A stretch of DNA of 64,000 bases from Scenedesmus sp. ARA3 (taxonomy: Eukaryota; Chlorophyta; Chlorophyceae; Sphaeropleales; Scenedesmaceae). The translations under genes and the position numbers were made by a program. This document shows positions 48,301 through 59,115 of the stretch, piece after piece (positions within the stretch are counted from its first letter, which is position 1; each line of letters starts with the position of its first letter). The notes under the pieces were generated by a model, which made no database searches, was not told the origin of the DNA, and was given only the letters and a program-made list of their open reading frames with translations. The stretch spans positions 18,675-82,674 of the forward strand of contig RWJK01000499.1 of NCBI GenBank assembly GCA_004335835.1, in the 5' to 3' direction.

Positions 48301-50100
48301 CACCTCGGTGAGCTCTGGAGGTTTGGCACTATGTTAAGCGCTGCTTTGATCAAACCTGCTGCCAACTTTTGTTCACGGTTTTGTTGTATCGCATGCGTGG
48401 TGCTGCTGCCGAATGCTGCACTGTTGAAACAACTGTCAGGCCTAGTGAGGCGCTGGTGAAGCAGCTGCGCACTGCTACAGCCACAGCCCGGCAACTGCAA
48501 CTCGAACGCTGCACGCTGCTTCGATGTTGAGCGGGGCAAGTGCTCAGCTGCAATGCGGTTCTGTGCACAATGCACAAGGAGCTGCACCTTGCACTGATAG
48601 TTTGGTTGCTGTCCTGCAAGCCACTGTCCTGCAAGTCACTGTCCTGCAAGAAGGCAGAACACCCACGTCAACCACCCAACTGATGGCTGTGTTGTGCCGT
48701 TCTGCACTGCGCTGCATCGCTGCTGCTGCTGCTGCTCCTCCTGCTGTCTGTCTGGTTTGTGTGGTGTGTGCAGGATGTGTGAGAAGGTGACCAAGGTTGG
48801 CCCCTACCAGGTGCCTGCAGGCGTGATTGTGTTCCCCTGCCTATACAGCATCCTCAACTACTCAGCCAACTGGGACAGCCCGCAGCAGGTGAGAAAAGAA
48901 GCGCCGTTGGATAGTGCTGAGAAGTAGTAAGTATGTGGCTAGACCAGCTGCCGGCTTGCTTTCGTGTTGCCACGCCTGTGCAGCATCTTTATTACTCAGC
49001 CAACTGGGACAGCCCGCAGCAGGTGAGGCATCCAGAGGACGGCTGAGATCATTGCATGTGGTCGTTGGATCAAACGGCGGAACGTACTTGGCTGGCTGCC
49101 CTGTAGCTTCGTCTTGTTGAACGGCCAACTACTTTTGTGGGTCTTGGCATGGGCCTGCTGCACTACATGAACTACTAACCTAATCAACACCCCTTTGCTC
49201 ATTGCGGCCGCATCCCATAACAACCTTAGTAACACCCCCTTGCTCACTGCGGCCGCATCCCATACCAACCTTTGTAACACCCCCTTGCTCACTGCGGCCG
49301 CATACCATACCATAGCAACCTAAGTAACGCCCCTTTGCTCACTGCGGCCGCATCACATACATGCAGTTTAAGCCAGAGCGCTGGCAGGACCCAAGCGCAG
49401 CAACAGACCCGCGCACGGGCTCCCCCCGCTTTGTGCCGTTTGGCATAGGGCCCAAGGCCTGCGTGGCTCAGCAGCTGGCCATGGTGCAGTGCAAGGTGCG
49501 TGCGTGGGTGAGGGTGGGTGAGGGTGAGTGGGGGGTGGGTGGGTGGGTGGGTGGGGGAGTGAAGGAGTTGCAGCATTGCAGGCAGCGTGGGTCTTACAGT
49601 TGGAATGGCCAGAGGCCGGCGTGGTTCGGCAGCTGGTCATGGTGCAGTGCAAGGTTCGCTTGCACCTATGCTGTTCATGCATCTCTGCGAGCCTCGTGCT
49701 CAGTGTGCGCTTTTGGGCCAGCAGCACTTTTCACTCATGCATCTGGCAGCCTGGTTGTCAGCCGTGCACCTCTGCCAGTTGCAAGCCTCGTGCACAGCCT
49801 GCTGGTCATGCACTTAACCACTACGTGTATGATGTTGGACATAGAGATTGCATCAGTTGCATGCAAGCAGGCTATTGAAGCATCCAAGAAAATCACAGTA
49901 ATCATCATGTGTTGATACATCATCGTTCGGTGCCGCTGCAGGTGCTGCTGGTGCTGCTGCTGTCGTGCTTCTCTTGGAGGCTGGCACCTCGCATGGGGGA
50001 CCCGCAGGGCGTGCTGTCGCAGACGGTTGCTGCGCTGGAGCTGCGCGTGGCTCAGGGCATGTGGCTCACACCAACGCCACGCAGCGCAGCGGCACAGTAA
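45365..50100 (+). CDS. Cytochrome P450 monooxygenase
   Basis: Eight exons: 45365..45769, 46202..46308, 46667..46979, 47422..47660, 48110..48307, 48774..48888, 49367..49495 and 49942..50100, giving 554 aa in phase. An N-terminal membrane anchor (about 27-45, GITLLLAVVAAWVIV) is followed by P450 landmarks. These are an I-helix with GQESV in place of AGxDTT (near 336), ExxR as HEAMR (Glu407, Arg410), FKPERW (460-465) and the heme loop FVPFGIGPKAC with Cys491. The residue two after the cysteine is Ala, not the usual Gly. By family it is an ER-bound, NADPH-P450 reductase-dependent oxygenase. Substrate and CYP family are unknown; shared promoter space with the methyltransferase hints at a lipid substrate. 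Edges of exons 2, 5, 6, 7 and 8 are duplicated nearby. A TGTAA lies at about 50232. Confidence 0.92.
46277..46460 (+). repeat. P450 exon 2 3' edge copied into intron 2
   Basis: The end of exon 2 with its donor (46277-46318) recurs at 46417-46460. The donor is changed from AGGTGAGACC to AGGCGAGACC. The stretch between holds short CTTGCAGGA repeats. Confidence 0.75.
47830..48125 (+). repeat. Repeated acceptor segment before P450 exon 5
   Basis: The segment (GCCTGCCT)n-CTGCAGCTACCTGCTG occurs at about 47871-47887, 47989-48005 and at the true exon 5 start (48102-48118). It is interspersed with CATCATGCCATAGCC and GTAGCATTCACACC repeats. Three near-identical 3' splice sites result. Confidence 0.8.
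48846..49028 (+). repeat. P450 exon 6 3' edge copied into intron 6
   Basis: The last 43 bases of exon 6 plus the donor (48846-48893) recur at 48981-49028 with about four differences. The donor CAGCAGGTGAG is intact in the copy. Confidence 0.85.
49176..49360 (+). repeat. About 53-bp tandem repeat, four copies, at an acceptor
   Basis: The unit contains TGCTCACTGCGGCCGCAT and AACACCCC. The fourth copy runs directly into the exon 7 acceptor (ATGCAG at 49361-49366). So the 3' splice region of intron 6 is built from the array. Confidence 0.85.
49449..49659 (+). repeat. P450 exon 7 3' edge copied into intron 7
   Basis: 49449-49500 (heme loop end plus donor) recurs at 49607-49659 (shared ATGGTGCAGTGCAAGGT). 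In the copy the heme-cysteine codon TGC is GGC. Confidence 0.8.
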
Positions 50101-50223
50101 CAGTGTCAAGTCTCCAGAGCTGCAACGCAAGCAGTGTGTGCGTGTTGCTGCTCCTGCTGCTGGTGGAGAAAATGGAGCTGCGCGTGGCTTAGAGCATGTG
50201 GCTCACACCCACGCCACGCAGCT
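50035..50223 (+). repeat. P450 C-terminal coding segment copied past the stop
   Basis: 50035-50086 recurs at 50173-50223 (shared GAGCTGCGCGTGGCT and ATGTGGCTCACACC). In the copy, a CAG codon has become TAG. Confidence 0.8.
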
Positions 50224-53200
50224 CGGTGAAGGTGTAAATCACCAGAGCTGCGGCGCAAGAAACAGCAGCAGCAGCAACAGCAGCAGCAGCCCGGTCTCTG
50301 CTATTACTGGTCTGCTGTGGATGGTGGTGGTCGAGCTTCAAAGTCAACCAGGAGCTGCTGAGCTGCCTGGGTAGTTATTCACTCACTCATCATACATGGT
50401 GAGGCTCTGTTCCTGACAGGTTGATAACGCATGCTGTGTGGCTGGCAAATGCACTCGTTGCAGCAGCGCTGTCCTGCAATCAGGCAGTGTCCAAGCCAGG
50501 GCTGCGCCGCAGGGGTTTGACTTTGTGCGTGTTCCACTGTATGACAGCTGTGCTGCACACCAGCGCACAGACACATATTAATAGAGCTGTCACATTTGTA
50601 GAGCTTATCTTTCCGTGTGTGGCAACGGCAGATTGTCTGAGTCTTGTGGAAGAGTGGCACTCGTTGCTTGCATAACGCCTCGGAGACTGTACATTGGCAA
50701 CTGCTGTGATGCGAGGCGCTCTGCTTGCAGCAGGTGTGTGATTGTGCAGGCACAGCAGGTGGTTGTACCATGCACTTTCGCACACCATGCTGAAAGCGCT
50801 GACTAGGCTTGATCCTTTGTGTCTGCGCACCGTGTGTCCTGTTTCATTTGCCTGAGACATGGTGGGTAGCTGCATTGATTGTTATATTTGCGTGACTGGC
50901 TGTCTTCAAGAGACGCGGGGCTGCAGCAGCGTACTGGAGCATAGCAGTGGCAACCATGTCATGTGCATTCACATGTGTGTTGCAGCACTGGCTGACGCGC
51001 AAAGCAACCAGCGTTTGACGTGCACAGCATGGCTGCTGCAAGCACTTGACAGTAACCGGCAGCTGCTATGAATTAGATGTTGTGCATCCGCATCTGCCTG
51101 TGTCTGATTGACCCATTCTTGCCCAGCCAGTGTGTACACAGCAGATTGGTTGGCTGCAGGTTGGCACCTGCTGCATGTGGCTGCTGCATGCGCTGACTAG
51201 CTGCTGCCCTGCTGATCATGCCACATTTGATTTGACTTGCCTGTTGACCAGCTGCAGACACACTTGGCTGTTTTATAGTGCTTTGCTGACATGCAGCTGA
51301 TTAGCATGCTGCAACCGCATGCGGACTGTATCTTTGCCTGCCATGCAAATGCCACGTGCATGCCCTACCAACGCCAGGGGGGGTTTTACTCCCTGTGAGA
51401 TGGGTTTACTCTGAGAGGTTTGCTCTGGTGTTTACTCCCTGTTTGCAGCGCGTAAACGTTTCGTGTTGCGAGTAAACACATATGTGTTGACCACCTAGCA
51501 AGGCGCATGTTGATATGTGTTGACGTAGCATCACCTTGGACTGTTTGCTGATGAGGTGACATGTGCCAATTGTTGAGAGGCTTGGGCGTCTGTGGCATGC
51601 CCAGGGTAGCTTGAGGTGCATTTCTGCAGTCACAGGCTGTGCTAGGGCCGGAAGAACATTGTGATGGTGTGGGGGTGCGCTAGTTGGATGCACGCACGCT
51701 GCTCATCCTGCAGGGATGCGTCTCGCGCAGTGACGCCGCTGTGATTGCAAGCGGCGGTGCGGGCCGTGTCACGTTGTTGTGGCTGGAGGCTTTTCATTGC
51801 TGATGAATTTTTGCTCCCTCACGCCCACGTGAGTTACCCAGTGCTTTGAGCTCCCGGCTGGATGCTGGTGATGGCGTGCTTTCCTGCAACTCATAACAGT
51901 GCTGCACGATGCATTACTTGCTGCAAGTGGGGAAGCGCGTGTCATGCTAGGGTAACGCACGGGGTTGAATGCTCAGCAAAGTTTCCCGCGGCGCTTATTT
52001 TCGGTGTCTGCACTGGTCGAGCATGTAGTGACGAAACTGATGCACAGAAGTCAGGCACAACTCCACATCCATGCTACTGGACTGCGTGATCAGCCCATTT
52101 GCAGCGCCAGAAGCCTTCGGGCAGGGGGGCTTCTGGTCCAGCACTGCTTGAAGGTGCGCAGTTGTGCATTTACCATGCCTAAAACTGTCATATTACATCC
52201 GGGGATGCGCACCTTCTGGGTGGTCTACCCCTCACCACTAGAGAGGCAATAATAGTCGTAGTTTCCGCTCCGTACGGGGCGCGGTTGCCGATGCCGATGA
52301 CAAGGCATGGCTTACAAGAAGACTGTTATTAATATTATTATTACCCGGGGATGCGCTGCCTTGCATTTGACTCTTATGTGTGGCGTGGGGGTCCAGGTTC
52401 TGTGATCTCTCTGCAGCTGTCGTGTAAGTGCTTGACTCACCCTGATGAGGTGTTGCTCCGCCCTGCTTGTCTATGGCGTGGGATGTCAGACTCTGTGTAT
52501 TCTACATATGCCCAGCTGGGTGCGGCTAGCTCAGAGTTCCCAGCTGATGCCATGGTACAGTGCCACAACCCTTGCTGCTGCAGCAAAGCACGTGCAGTAG
52601 GAAGGTTGCTGAGCATGCTGCACGTAGTTATTGCAGCTGCCCTTGCAGCCCAGAATCCTCCGCACCAAGCTGCACAACTGATGTTGCATAATCCGCCAGA
52701 CTCTGACAGCTGTGCATAATCTGGCAGATTATTCACAGCTGACTGGATGCTGTCACCAGCTGGGCCGCGGTGTGCTTGCCACAGCGCCAACAGCTGCAAT
52801 GTGTGTGTTCAACTTTGCGGTGCAGACCCTTCCTGACCGCCACAACAACAGTGCGCGGTGTTCCACGTTCCCCAGGAGTTGACAAGTGAACTGCCAATGA
52901 ACATTTGAGTCTCAGCCAGCTGAGTTCGTCAAACGTTTCAATCTTCTAATTTTGTTGTAGCTTGTGCCACTCTTTGTAGGCGGTGAGAGGGTTGAATAAG
53001 TGATCGTGCTGAGCCGGCCAGCTGACACACAAACGTAGCTATGCGCAGCACACACCACGTGCACAACGTCGCAGACTTCATAAGACAACAGTCGTTGGTG
53101 TACATGCTCTCAAAAGTGCAATGACGTGTTGATGTCCGCTCACACTTGACACCCGTTCGTCCAGTTGCCATCGGTGACCAAAGTAAGCCAGCGAAAGAGC

Positions 53201-53248
53201 AGCGATCAGTTGGTTCATTTGACAAGAAGTAATATTTACATATTTCAG
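50101..53248. other. Intergenic region with one dispersed-repeat copy
   Basis: It contains the P450 3' UTR (TGTAA near 50232), a tail duplication and dispersed-repeat copy 6 (52101-52198). The acceptor at 53248 shows that an upstream exon of the MprF-like gene may lie here, but I cannot identify it. A segment near 52310-52330 shares CTTACAAGAAGACT with 36496-36515. Confidence 0.5.
52101..52198 (+). repeat. Dispersed repeat family, copy 6
   Basis: It carries GGCTTCTGGTCCAGCACTGC, TTGAAGGTGCGCAG, TTGTGCATTTACCATG and AACTGTCATATTA in order. The last two blocks are also found, rearranged, in copy 4. Confidence 0.75.
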
Positions 53249-56200
53249 GAGCGGCAGGACTGCGCTGAGCGCTTTGCGGCTGTGTGCAGAGAGGCTAAGC
53301 AGCAGGAGCATCTAGCATTAGAGGACGCAGGCGCCATGGGGGCTCCTGTGGTACCAGCAGGTGTTCCTCAAAAACCTTCAGCTGGCAGGCAGGTCATGCA
53401 GGCTGTGCAGAGGGCAGGCGTGGCTTGTGCTTGGAAGGCACTCCAGGTGCGTAAGCTGGTTGGGTGCTAGCTGGAGCCACCAGCAATAATTCTAACGAAC
53501 GTGGAATGTAGGGTGCTGAATGCGTGGGCTCGCCCGTTTCTGCTGCAACACAGGTCTTCGTTGGCTGCATGTTCTTCGTCATACTGAACACACTGTGGGC
53601 AATCGCCTCAGTGCATCGTATCTTCGTCAAGCCAGCAGCGCTTAAGCGATGCAGGCCCAGCTCCCTAGCTGCGACAGCTGCAGCTGCAGCTGCAGCATCA
53701 GCAGTACCAGCGTCTGGGACTGGGACTGGCCTGAAGCAAGCAGCAGACAAGCAGAACGGAGGACCCATCATCATTCGTGCTGTTGCCACATCGACAGAAG
53801 CAGTCAAGCCTATCATGGTGCACAATGATAGTGCCAAAGGTGCGGCGCAGCAGGCAGCTGTGTTGCCGATGTTTTCACAGCCACAGCATGTGTCTGGCTA
53901 GTGCATGCCTGCCATTCCAATGAATGACGCAGCAAGGCATTTCCTCGTCAGAAATTTTACCAAGGCCGCAGCTAGCATCGTTTCTGCTGTTGGTGCACAG
54001 CCAGCAATGCTGATGTGAGCAACAAGCAGCAATGGGCAAGCATACCCCACCCCTAGTATCACCCGCGTGTCCCACCAGTGGCACTTCCTGCAAGCCTCGC
54101 TAGCTTCAACCGTTTTCAATCAGATGTACCATAGGTCAAACCACCAGCAAACTCAACAAGTTCAAGCTTGATTCCGGCAACACACGGCAGCCAGCAGCCT
54201 GCGTGCAAGCATACTGCCGCACCCAATACACCCACACCCTGCCAAGCACCACTTGCATGCTCACCACCGCTACGCCCTGCTCTGCCCCGTTCCCTTCCTA
54301 ACCCTAAACCCCACACCCCGCACCCTAAACCACCACTGCCCAACCCCAAAAACCCCACACAGGCCACGACTCGCTGGCCTGGAAGCTGGTGGGACCCTAC
54401 ATGAAGCTGTATGGACGCAACGCAATTGCAAACAGCCAGCTGTTCAACCCGGAATTCATCCACTTTTACGTGCCGGGCATGGGAAGCCTACCATTCATTG
54501 TGGCAGATATCTACAGCCGCGTGATTGTGTCCGTCATTGGGGATCCGCTGGCGCACCGCAGCAACTGGCGCACCATTAGCGAGATGTTTGTCAAGGAGTT
54601 CCCCGGCACGTACTTCTACCACGCCAGCAAGGAGTACGCGCAGGTGCGGGTTCGAACCCGGAACCTTTCGGCACATATATGCATGCTACATGCTTGGGTA
54701 GGGGCAGCAGTGGCAGCTAGTTCTACCACGCAGCAAGGAGCGTGCGCAGGGGTGGCAGGGTTCTGGCGCTGCTGTGGCATAGCGGCCGTAGCTGCGTGCA
54801 TATAATGTGCTTCATGACAGCATGGCTCGACATCAGCAGCCCCAGCAGCTGCCCAATTGGCCCTGGCAGTTTGGTAGCCAGTCTGCAGTGTGCACGCTAC
54901 ACACTCTTGCAGTGTGCACGCTACACACTCTTGAGATGGCCGCAGCAGTGGCATTGCAAGAGCAGGTGCCAGCCCGTACGCAGCAAATGTTGCGCATCAG
55001 AGTCAATACATCAAGTAGAGCCTCTCCAGCCATGAACGAGGCTGACACTTTCTGACTTCCCGCTGCCACCTCTCATCTGCTGCCAGGTGCTGCACGACAT
55101 TGGCTACTACATCAATGATGTGGGGGCTGAGACAACCCTGCAGGTGAGCGATGCTGCGCAGCAGCACACCAGCGGCACCAGCAAACCTGCACGCTGCAGT
55201 GGCAGTCAATTGGTGCCCGGCGCCTGCACATGCAGCAGCTGCTGCTCCCTGGTGCATATGATTCGGGCGGCTCATGCCATCTGATATGGTGACCATACCT
55301 GCATATATCAACCCCGTCTGCACATCCAGCACCATGTCACATCACCAGCAGCAGTTCAAACCATAACGACTGTACTGGTATGAGCCGGCAGTCTTTGTAG
55401 ACGCACATGTAGCCATTGCCGTCATCAGGGCACCAGGCCTGCCTCCTCATGCCGGCTATGTTACATAACATGTTACTTATTTGGCTACATGTCACAGGTG
55501 CAGCAGTGGACGTACAGCTCCAAGACGCGCACGGTGCGTGCCGCTGCGCGCGCTGCTCGCGAGTCTGGCGTGCGCATCAGGGAGCTGCAGCCGCACGAGT
55601 TTGACGACGAGATGCGCCGCAAGCTGCAGTACGAGGTGTCAGGTGAGGAGTGTTGGTGGTGATGACTATAATAACAAATGCAGGATAGTCGGCCATGGAT
55701 AACGAGAACATGGCCACAGCTGCAGCCACACCGCGCAGGGCGACAGTTTAGCAGCTGATGTGTGTACATCCGATGGAGTCTGTGGGTGTGTGTTGGCAGC
55801 TGGCAGCAGCATCTACGGGTTGCGTCCACTGCAGCCAGGACGCTGCTGTCACATGCGTCTGCTGACTGCATGCAACACACCACTCCTGCCGCATGTCTTT
55901 GAACCTCACATACCTGCCTCCTTTCCCTGGCCCGCTGCTGCTGCTGCTGCTGCTGCTGCTCTGCAGAGGACTGGCTGCAGAAGAAGGCCGTGGCGGAGCG
56001 CGTGCTGCGCGTGTTTGTGCGCAACGTGGACTACGAGAACATGCAGCTGGCAAACGGCGTGCGCGTGTTTGTTGCAGAAGCACACCACCCGGCTCACGCA
56101 CCACCAGCAGTGGTGGACCCTGTGCTGCAGGTGAGAGGCAGTGCGCTGTAGGGTTTGGCCGGGTTTGACTTGTTATCTTGAGTAAAGTGATCTAGATGAC

Positions 56201-57113
56201 AAAGCCTTGGACAGCGCTTGCATACTAGGCCATCAGAACCTCAACTGCACAGAGCATTCTGCGCTACAAAGCAGCTGATACAGCTCTAGCACCCTGTCTG
56301 CAGCGCTGTTACTAACAGTCACATTTGTTACTAAAACTGTTACAATTGTTACTGATGCACCGCAGGGCCTGCCCGCCAACGTGAAGCCCCCGAAGCCGCC
56401 CCGCAACAAGTCCCGCAGCAGCCTCGCCGGCGCAGCTTCCGGCGGCCTCTCCCGCAGCAACAGCGTGCTCACCAGCGCTAGCAGCATTGCCAGCCAGCTG
56501 TCAGGCCTCGCTAGCTTGACTGGCCTTGCTTCAGGCTCCCAGCCCAACCTGCCTGCAGCAGCAGCAGCAGCAGCAGCAGGCAAGGGCTCTTCCAACAGCC
56601 TCAGCAGTGAAGCCAGCCTCCCTTCTGAGATCACTGCTGCAGCTGCCAAGGAGACAAGCACCTCGCCGTTTGCAGCAGCAGGAGCGGCAGCAGCAGCAGC
56701 AGCAGCGAGTGTGCCGGAGGAGCAGGAGGAGCCAGCTGAACCTGCTGCGCCTGAGCTTGTTGGCTTTGTGCTGCTTGATCCACTGTGGCAGGACAATGAG
56801 GAGGTCGGCTATGTGTCATCAATCTGCCGCATGAAGCGCACCGCACACCAGGGTGAGTGTTGAAAAAAAAGCAGCTGCTGAGCCTTTTGCGCAACCATTT
56901 ATACAGTACAAAGCAGCAGCAGGGTGTGCAGCATGGGCATCCGCTACGCGTGCTCGCAGCATGGTGAAGCAGCGAGCCTGGTCTTTTTGTGGTTTGTTGC
57001 GGCGGAGTAGTGCGTAGTTGTGCCAGATGCTGCACCACTGCATGGGCCGCCGACGGCAGTGCACAACTATTACACAAAAGAATTCATAACTTCTTACCTC
57101 ACTTGTCTGCTGG

Positions 57114-57156
<43 letters not shown>

Positions 57157-57308
57157 TCCAGGCACGCTCCAGCTGCTGTACAAAGACACATCCAGTCGCT
57201 AGCTGTAACCTTACACACCACACAGCTGCTGCTGCTGCTGCCACCGGGCCCGCTCAAGCTGCTATACAAAGACACATTCGGTCACTGACCCTCACCCTAC
57301 TCATTACA

Positions 57309-57365
<57 letters not shown>

Positions 57366-58705
57366 CCACCAGGCACGCTCAAGCTGCTGTACGAGGACAT
57401 CATCAGTAAGCTGCGCTCCGAGGGCCGCAGGGAGCTGGCCTTTGGCTTTGCGCCCTTTTTCAACGTGCGGGATGATGTGTTTGGCCGGCTGGTGCACTGG
57501 ATCCGCTGGACCAACCTGTACTTCTACCACTGCGCCAACAACCTGTACGCCTTCCAGAACCTGGCCTTCTCCAAGATCAGGTGGGACTGGGTTTAGGGTC
57601 CATGGTTTTGGGGTTTGGGGGGTTGAGGTGTTAGGTCAACAACCTGTACGCCTTCCAGAACCTGGCCTTCTCCAAGATCAGGTGGGGCTTGGTCTGGGGT
57701 CCATGGTTTTGGGGGGTTGGGGGTTGCTGTGTTAGGCCAACAACCTGTACGCCTTCCAGAACCTGGCCTTCTCCAAGATCAGGTGGGGCTTGGTTTTGGA
57801 TGTCAGGTTGTGGGTGTTGGGGTAGAGCTGCTGGTTGATAACAGCAGGGCCTGACGATTGTGGTGGCTTGTGTGTCGGCTGGGGTTGGACTTGGTCAAGG
57901 CCTTGTGTAGCGCGGAGCTCAGCAGCTTTGCAAGTGCACTGACTCTGCACTACGCATGCCTGGAAGTCAACAGAGCTAATGAATCTCTCCCTGCTCCCAC
58001 AACGCCTATTCAACATCAGACACTGTGTCATATTCCAATGGTGTTTGCCCCACAGGTACGGCGCGGGCGTGGACGGTGACGCGTTCCGTGACCCCAATGT
58101 CAAGATGACACACATCTACATGGCCACCAAGAACATGCTGCCAGGCATGGAGGTGCTTTTTGATCAATTCATCAACCATCAAAGCGATGTTTGTGCTATG
58201 AAACTGACACAGATCTGCCCCTGCTGCCCTTGCCGCCGCTGTTTGTGAACGTGTTTCATTACATGTACGGCGCGGGCGTGGACGGCGATGCGTTCCGTGA
58301 CCCCAACGTCAAGATGACGCACATCTACATGGCCACCAAGAGCCCGCTGCCGGGCATGGAGGTGCTGGACCATCGACCCCTCAACCATTGCATCAATATC
58401 TCTTTCATAAAACTGACACGGATCTGTCGCTGCTGCCGTTGCCGCCGCTCTTTCCTAATGCGTTTCCATGACACAATCACAGGTACGGCGCGGGCGTGGA
58501 CGGTGACGCGTTCCGTGACCCCAATGTCAAGATGACACACATCTACATGGCCACCAAGAGCCCGCTGCCGGGCATGGAGGTGCTTGACCTGTACGTGCTG
58601 TGCATGTACGTGGGCTTCATGGCAGAGATGTTTGACACGCTGCTCAAGCTGGTGGGAGCGCGCAAGGGCGGCGCCAACCTGGGCGGCGGCGACAGCTGCG
58701 AGTAA
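53249..58705 (+). CDS. MprF-like protein (DUF2156/lysyltransferase C-terminal domain)
   Basis: Nine exons: 53249..53446, 53554..53839, 54363..54643, 55087..55143, 55498..55642, 55967..56130, 56366..56852, 57373..57580 and 58483..58705. They give 682 aa in phase. Exon 1 begins at an acceptor, so the N-terminus may be incomplete; an internal ATG in good context lies at 53336. A membrane segment (VFVGCMFFVILNTLWAIAS, about 67-86) precedes a two-lobed GNAT-type domain: HFYVPGMGSLPFIVADIYSR, SVIGDPLAHRSNW, TYFYHASKEYAQVLHDIGYY, SKTRTVRAAARAARESGV, then GFVLLDPLWQDNEEVGYVSS, a GTLKLLYEDIISKLRSEGRR block and NNLYAFQNLAFSKIRYG. In bacteria this domain transfers lysine or alanine from tRNA to phosphatidylglycerol. 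The algal substrate is unknown. A Ser/Ala-rich insert (about 385-505) splits the second lobe. The last exons are repeatedly duplicated, so alternative 3' ends are possible. Confidence 0.8.
57118..57363. repeat. Two (CTG)n microsatellites in one intron
   Basis: About 12 CTG units lie at 57118-57155 and about 17 at 57311-57363, the latter forming part of the polypyrimidine tract of the exon 8 acceptor of the MprF-like gene. Confidence 0.9.
57155..57405 (+). repeat. MprF-like exon 8 5' edge in three copies
   Basis: The exon start (57373, reading GTLKLLYEDI) is preceded by copies at 57155-57193 (GTLQLLYKD) and 57241-57280 (PLKLLYKD). Both copies sit behind CTG-rich tracts and soon reach a stop. 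Confidence 0.85.
57530..57785 (+). repeat. MprF-like exon 8 3' edge in three copies, 102-bp period
   Basis: The exon end with donor (57537-57590) recurs at 57639-57690 and 57739-57790. All three contain TACGCCTTCCAGAACCTGGC and CAAGATCAGGTGGG. Each copy keeps a usable donor. Confidence 0.9.
58056..58590 (+). repeat. Three-copy exon+intron array, about 210-bp unit
   Basis: A 100-bp coding block (YGAGVDGDAFRDPNVKMTHI...) occurs at 58056-58158, 58264-58366 and 58483-58585 with about 95% identity. Intervening sequence is also repeated. Copy 1 has a good acceptor and its own terminal frame (stop at 58248). Copy 2 has no AG acceptor. Copy 3 is the exon used in the model. Confidence 0.9.
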
Positions 58706-59115
58706 CGATGATGGTTGTTTGCCTGGTGCGTGAGGCTGCTGTTGCAGTTTGTGGAGTGCTGGGATTGCGGCAGGTGGGTGTGTGCTGATCTGTTGTGGCA
58801 GCAGGCCAGCGTCAGCAGCTGCAGAAATCAATGCGTGCTGCGCTAGCCAGCTGGGCTTCATGGCTGAGATGTTTGACACGCTGCTCAAGCTGGTGGGCGC
58901 GCGCAAGGGCGGCGCCAACCTGGGCGGCGGCGACAGCTGCGAATGAAGGGCGACTGCTGCACGGGCTGCGTGTGTATGTGCAGTGCTTGCGCTGCGGCAT
59001 GTGTTTGTTTGTTTAGTTTGACTTTATGGAGGCATCTGACACGCGTCAGCGGCTGCAACGCGACTGTGTACTGTGCTGGCCAGCGGGGCTTCATGTGCTT
59101 CATGTGCTGAGGTGT
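58610..59115 (+). repeat. MprF-like terminal coding segment repeated downstream
   Basis: 58610-58705 (GFMAEMFDTLLKLVGARKGG...) recurs almost unchanged at 58853-58945 with its own stop and a CCAG acceptor-like site before it. A broken third trace lies near 59085-59140. Confidence 0.85.

Noticed and set aside
54297..54340. Telomere-like CCCTAAACCC text
   Set aside because: Irregular and short; it forms the pyrimidine-rich end of an intron rather than a telomeric repeat array.
54646..54664. tRNA T-arm-like GGGTTCGAACCC
   Set aside because: It sits at an exon/intron boundary of the MprF-like gene, and no acceptor stem, D-arm or anticodon arm can be built around it on either strand.
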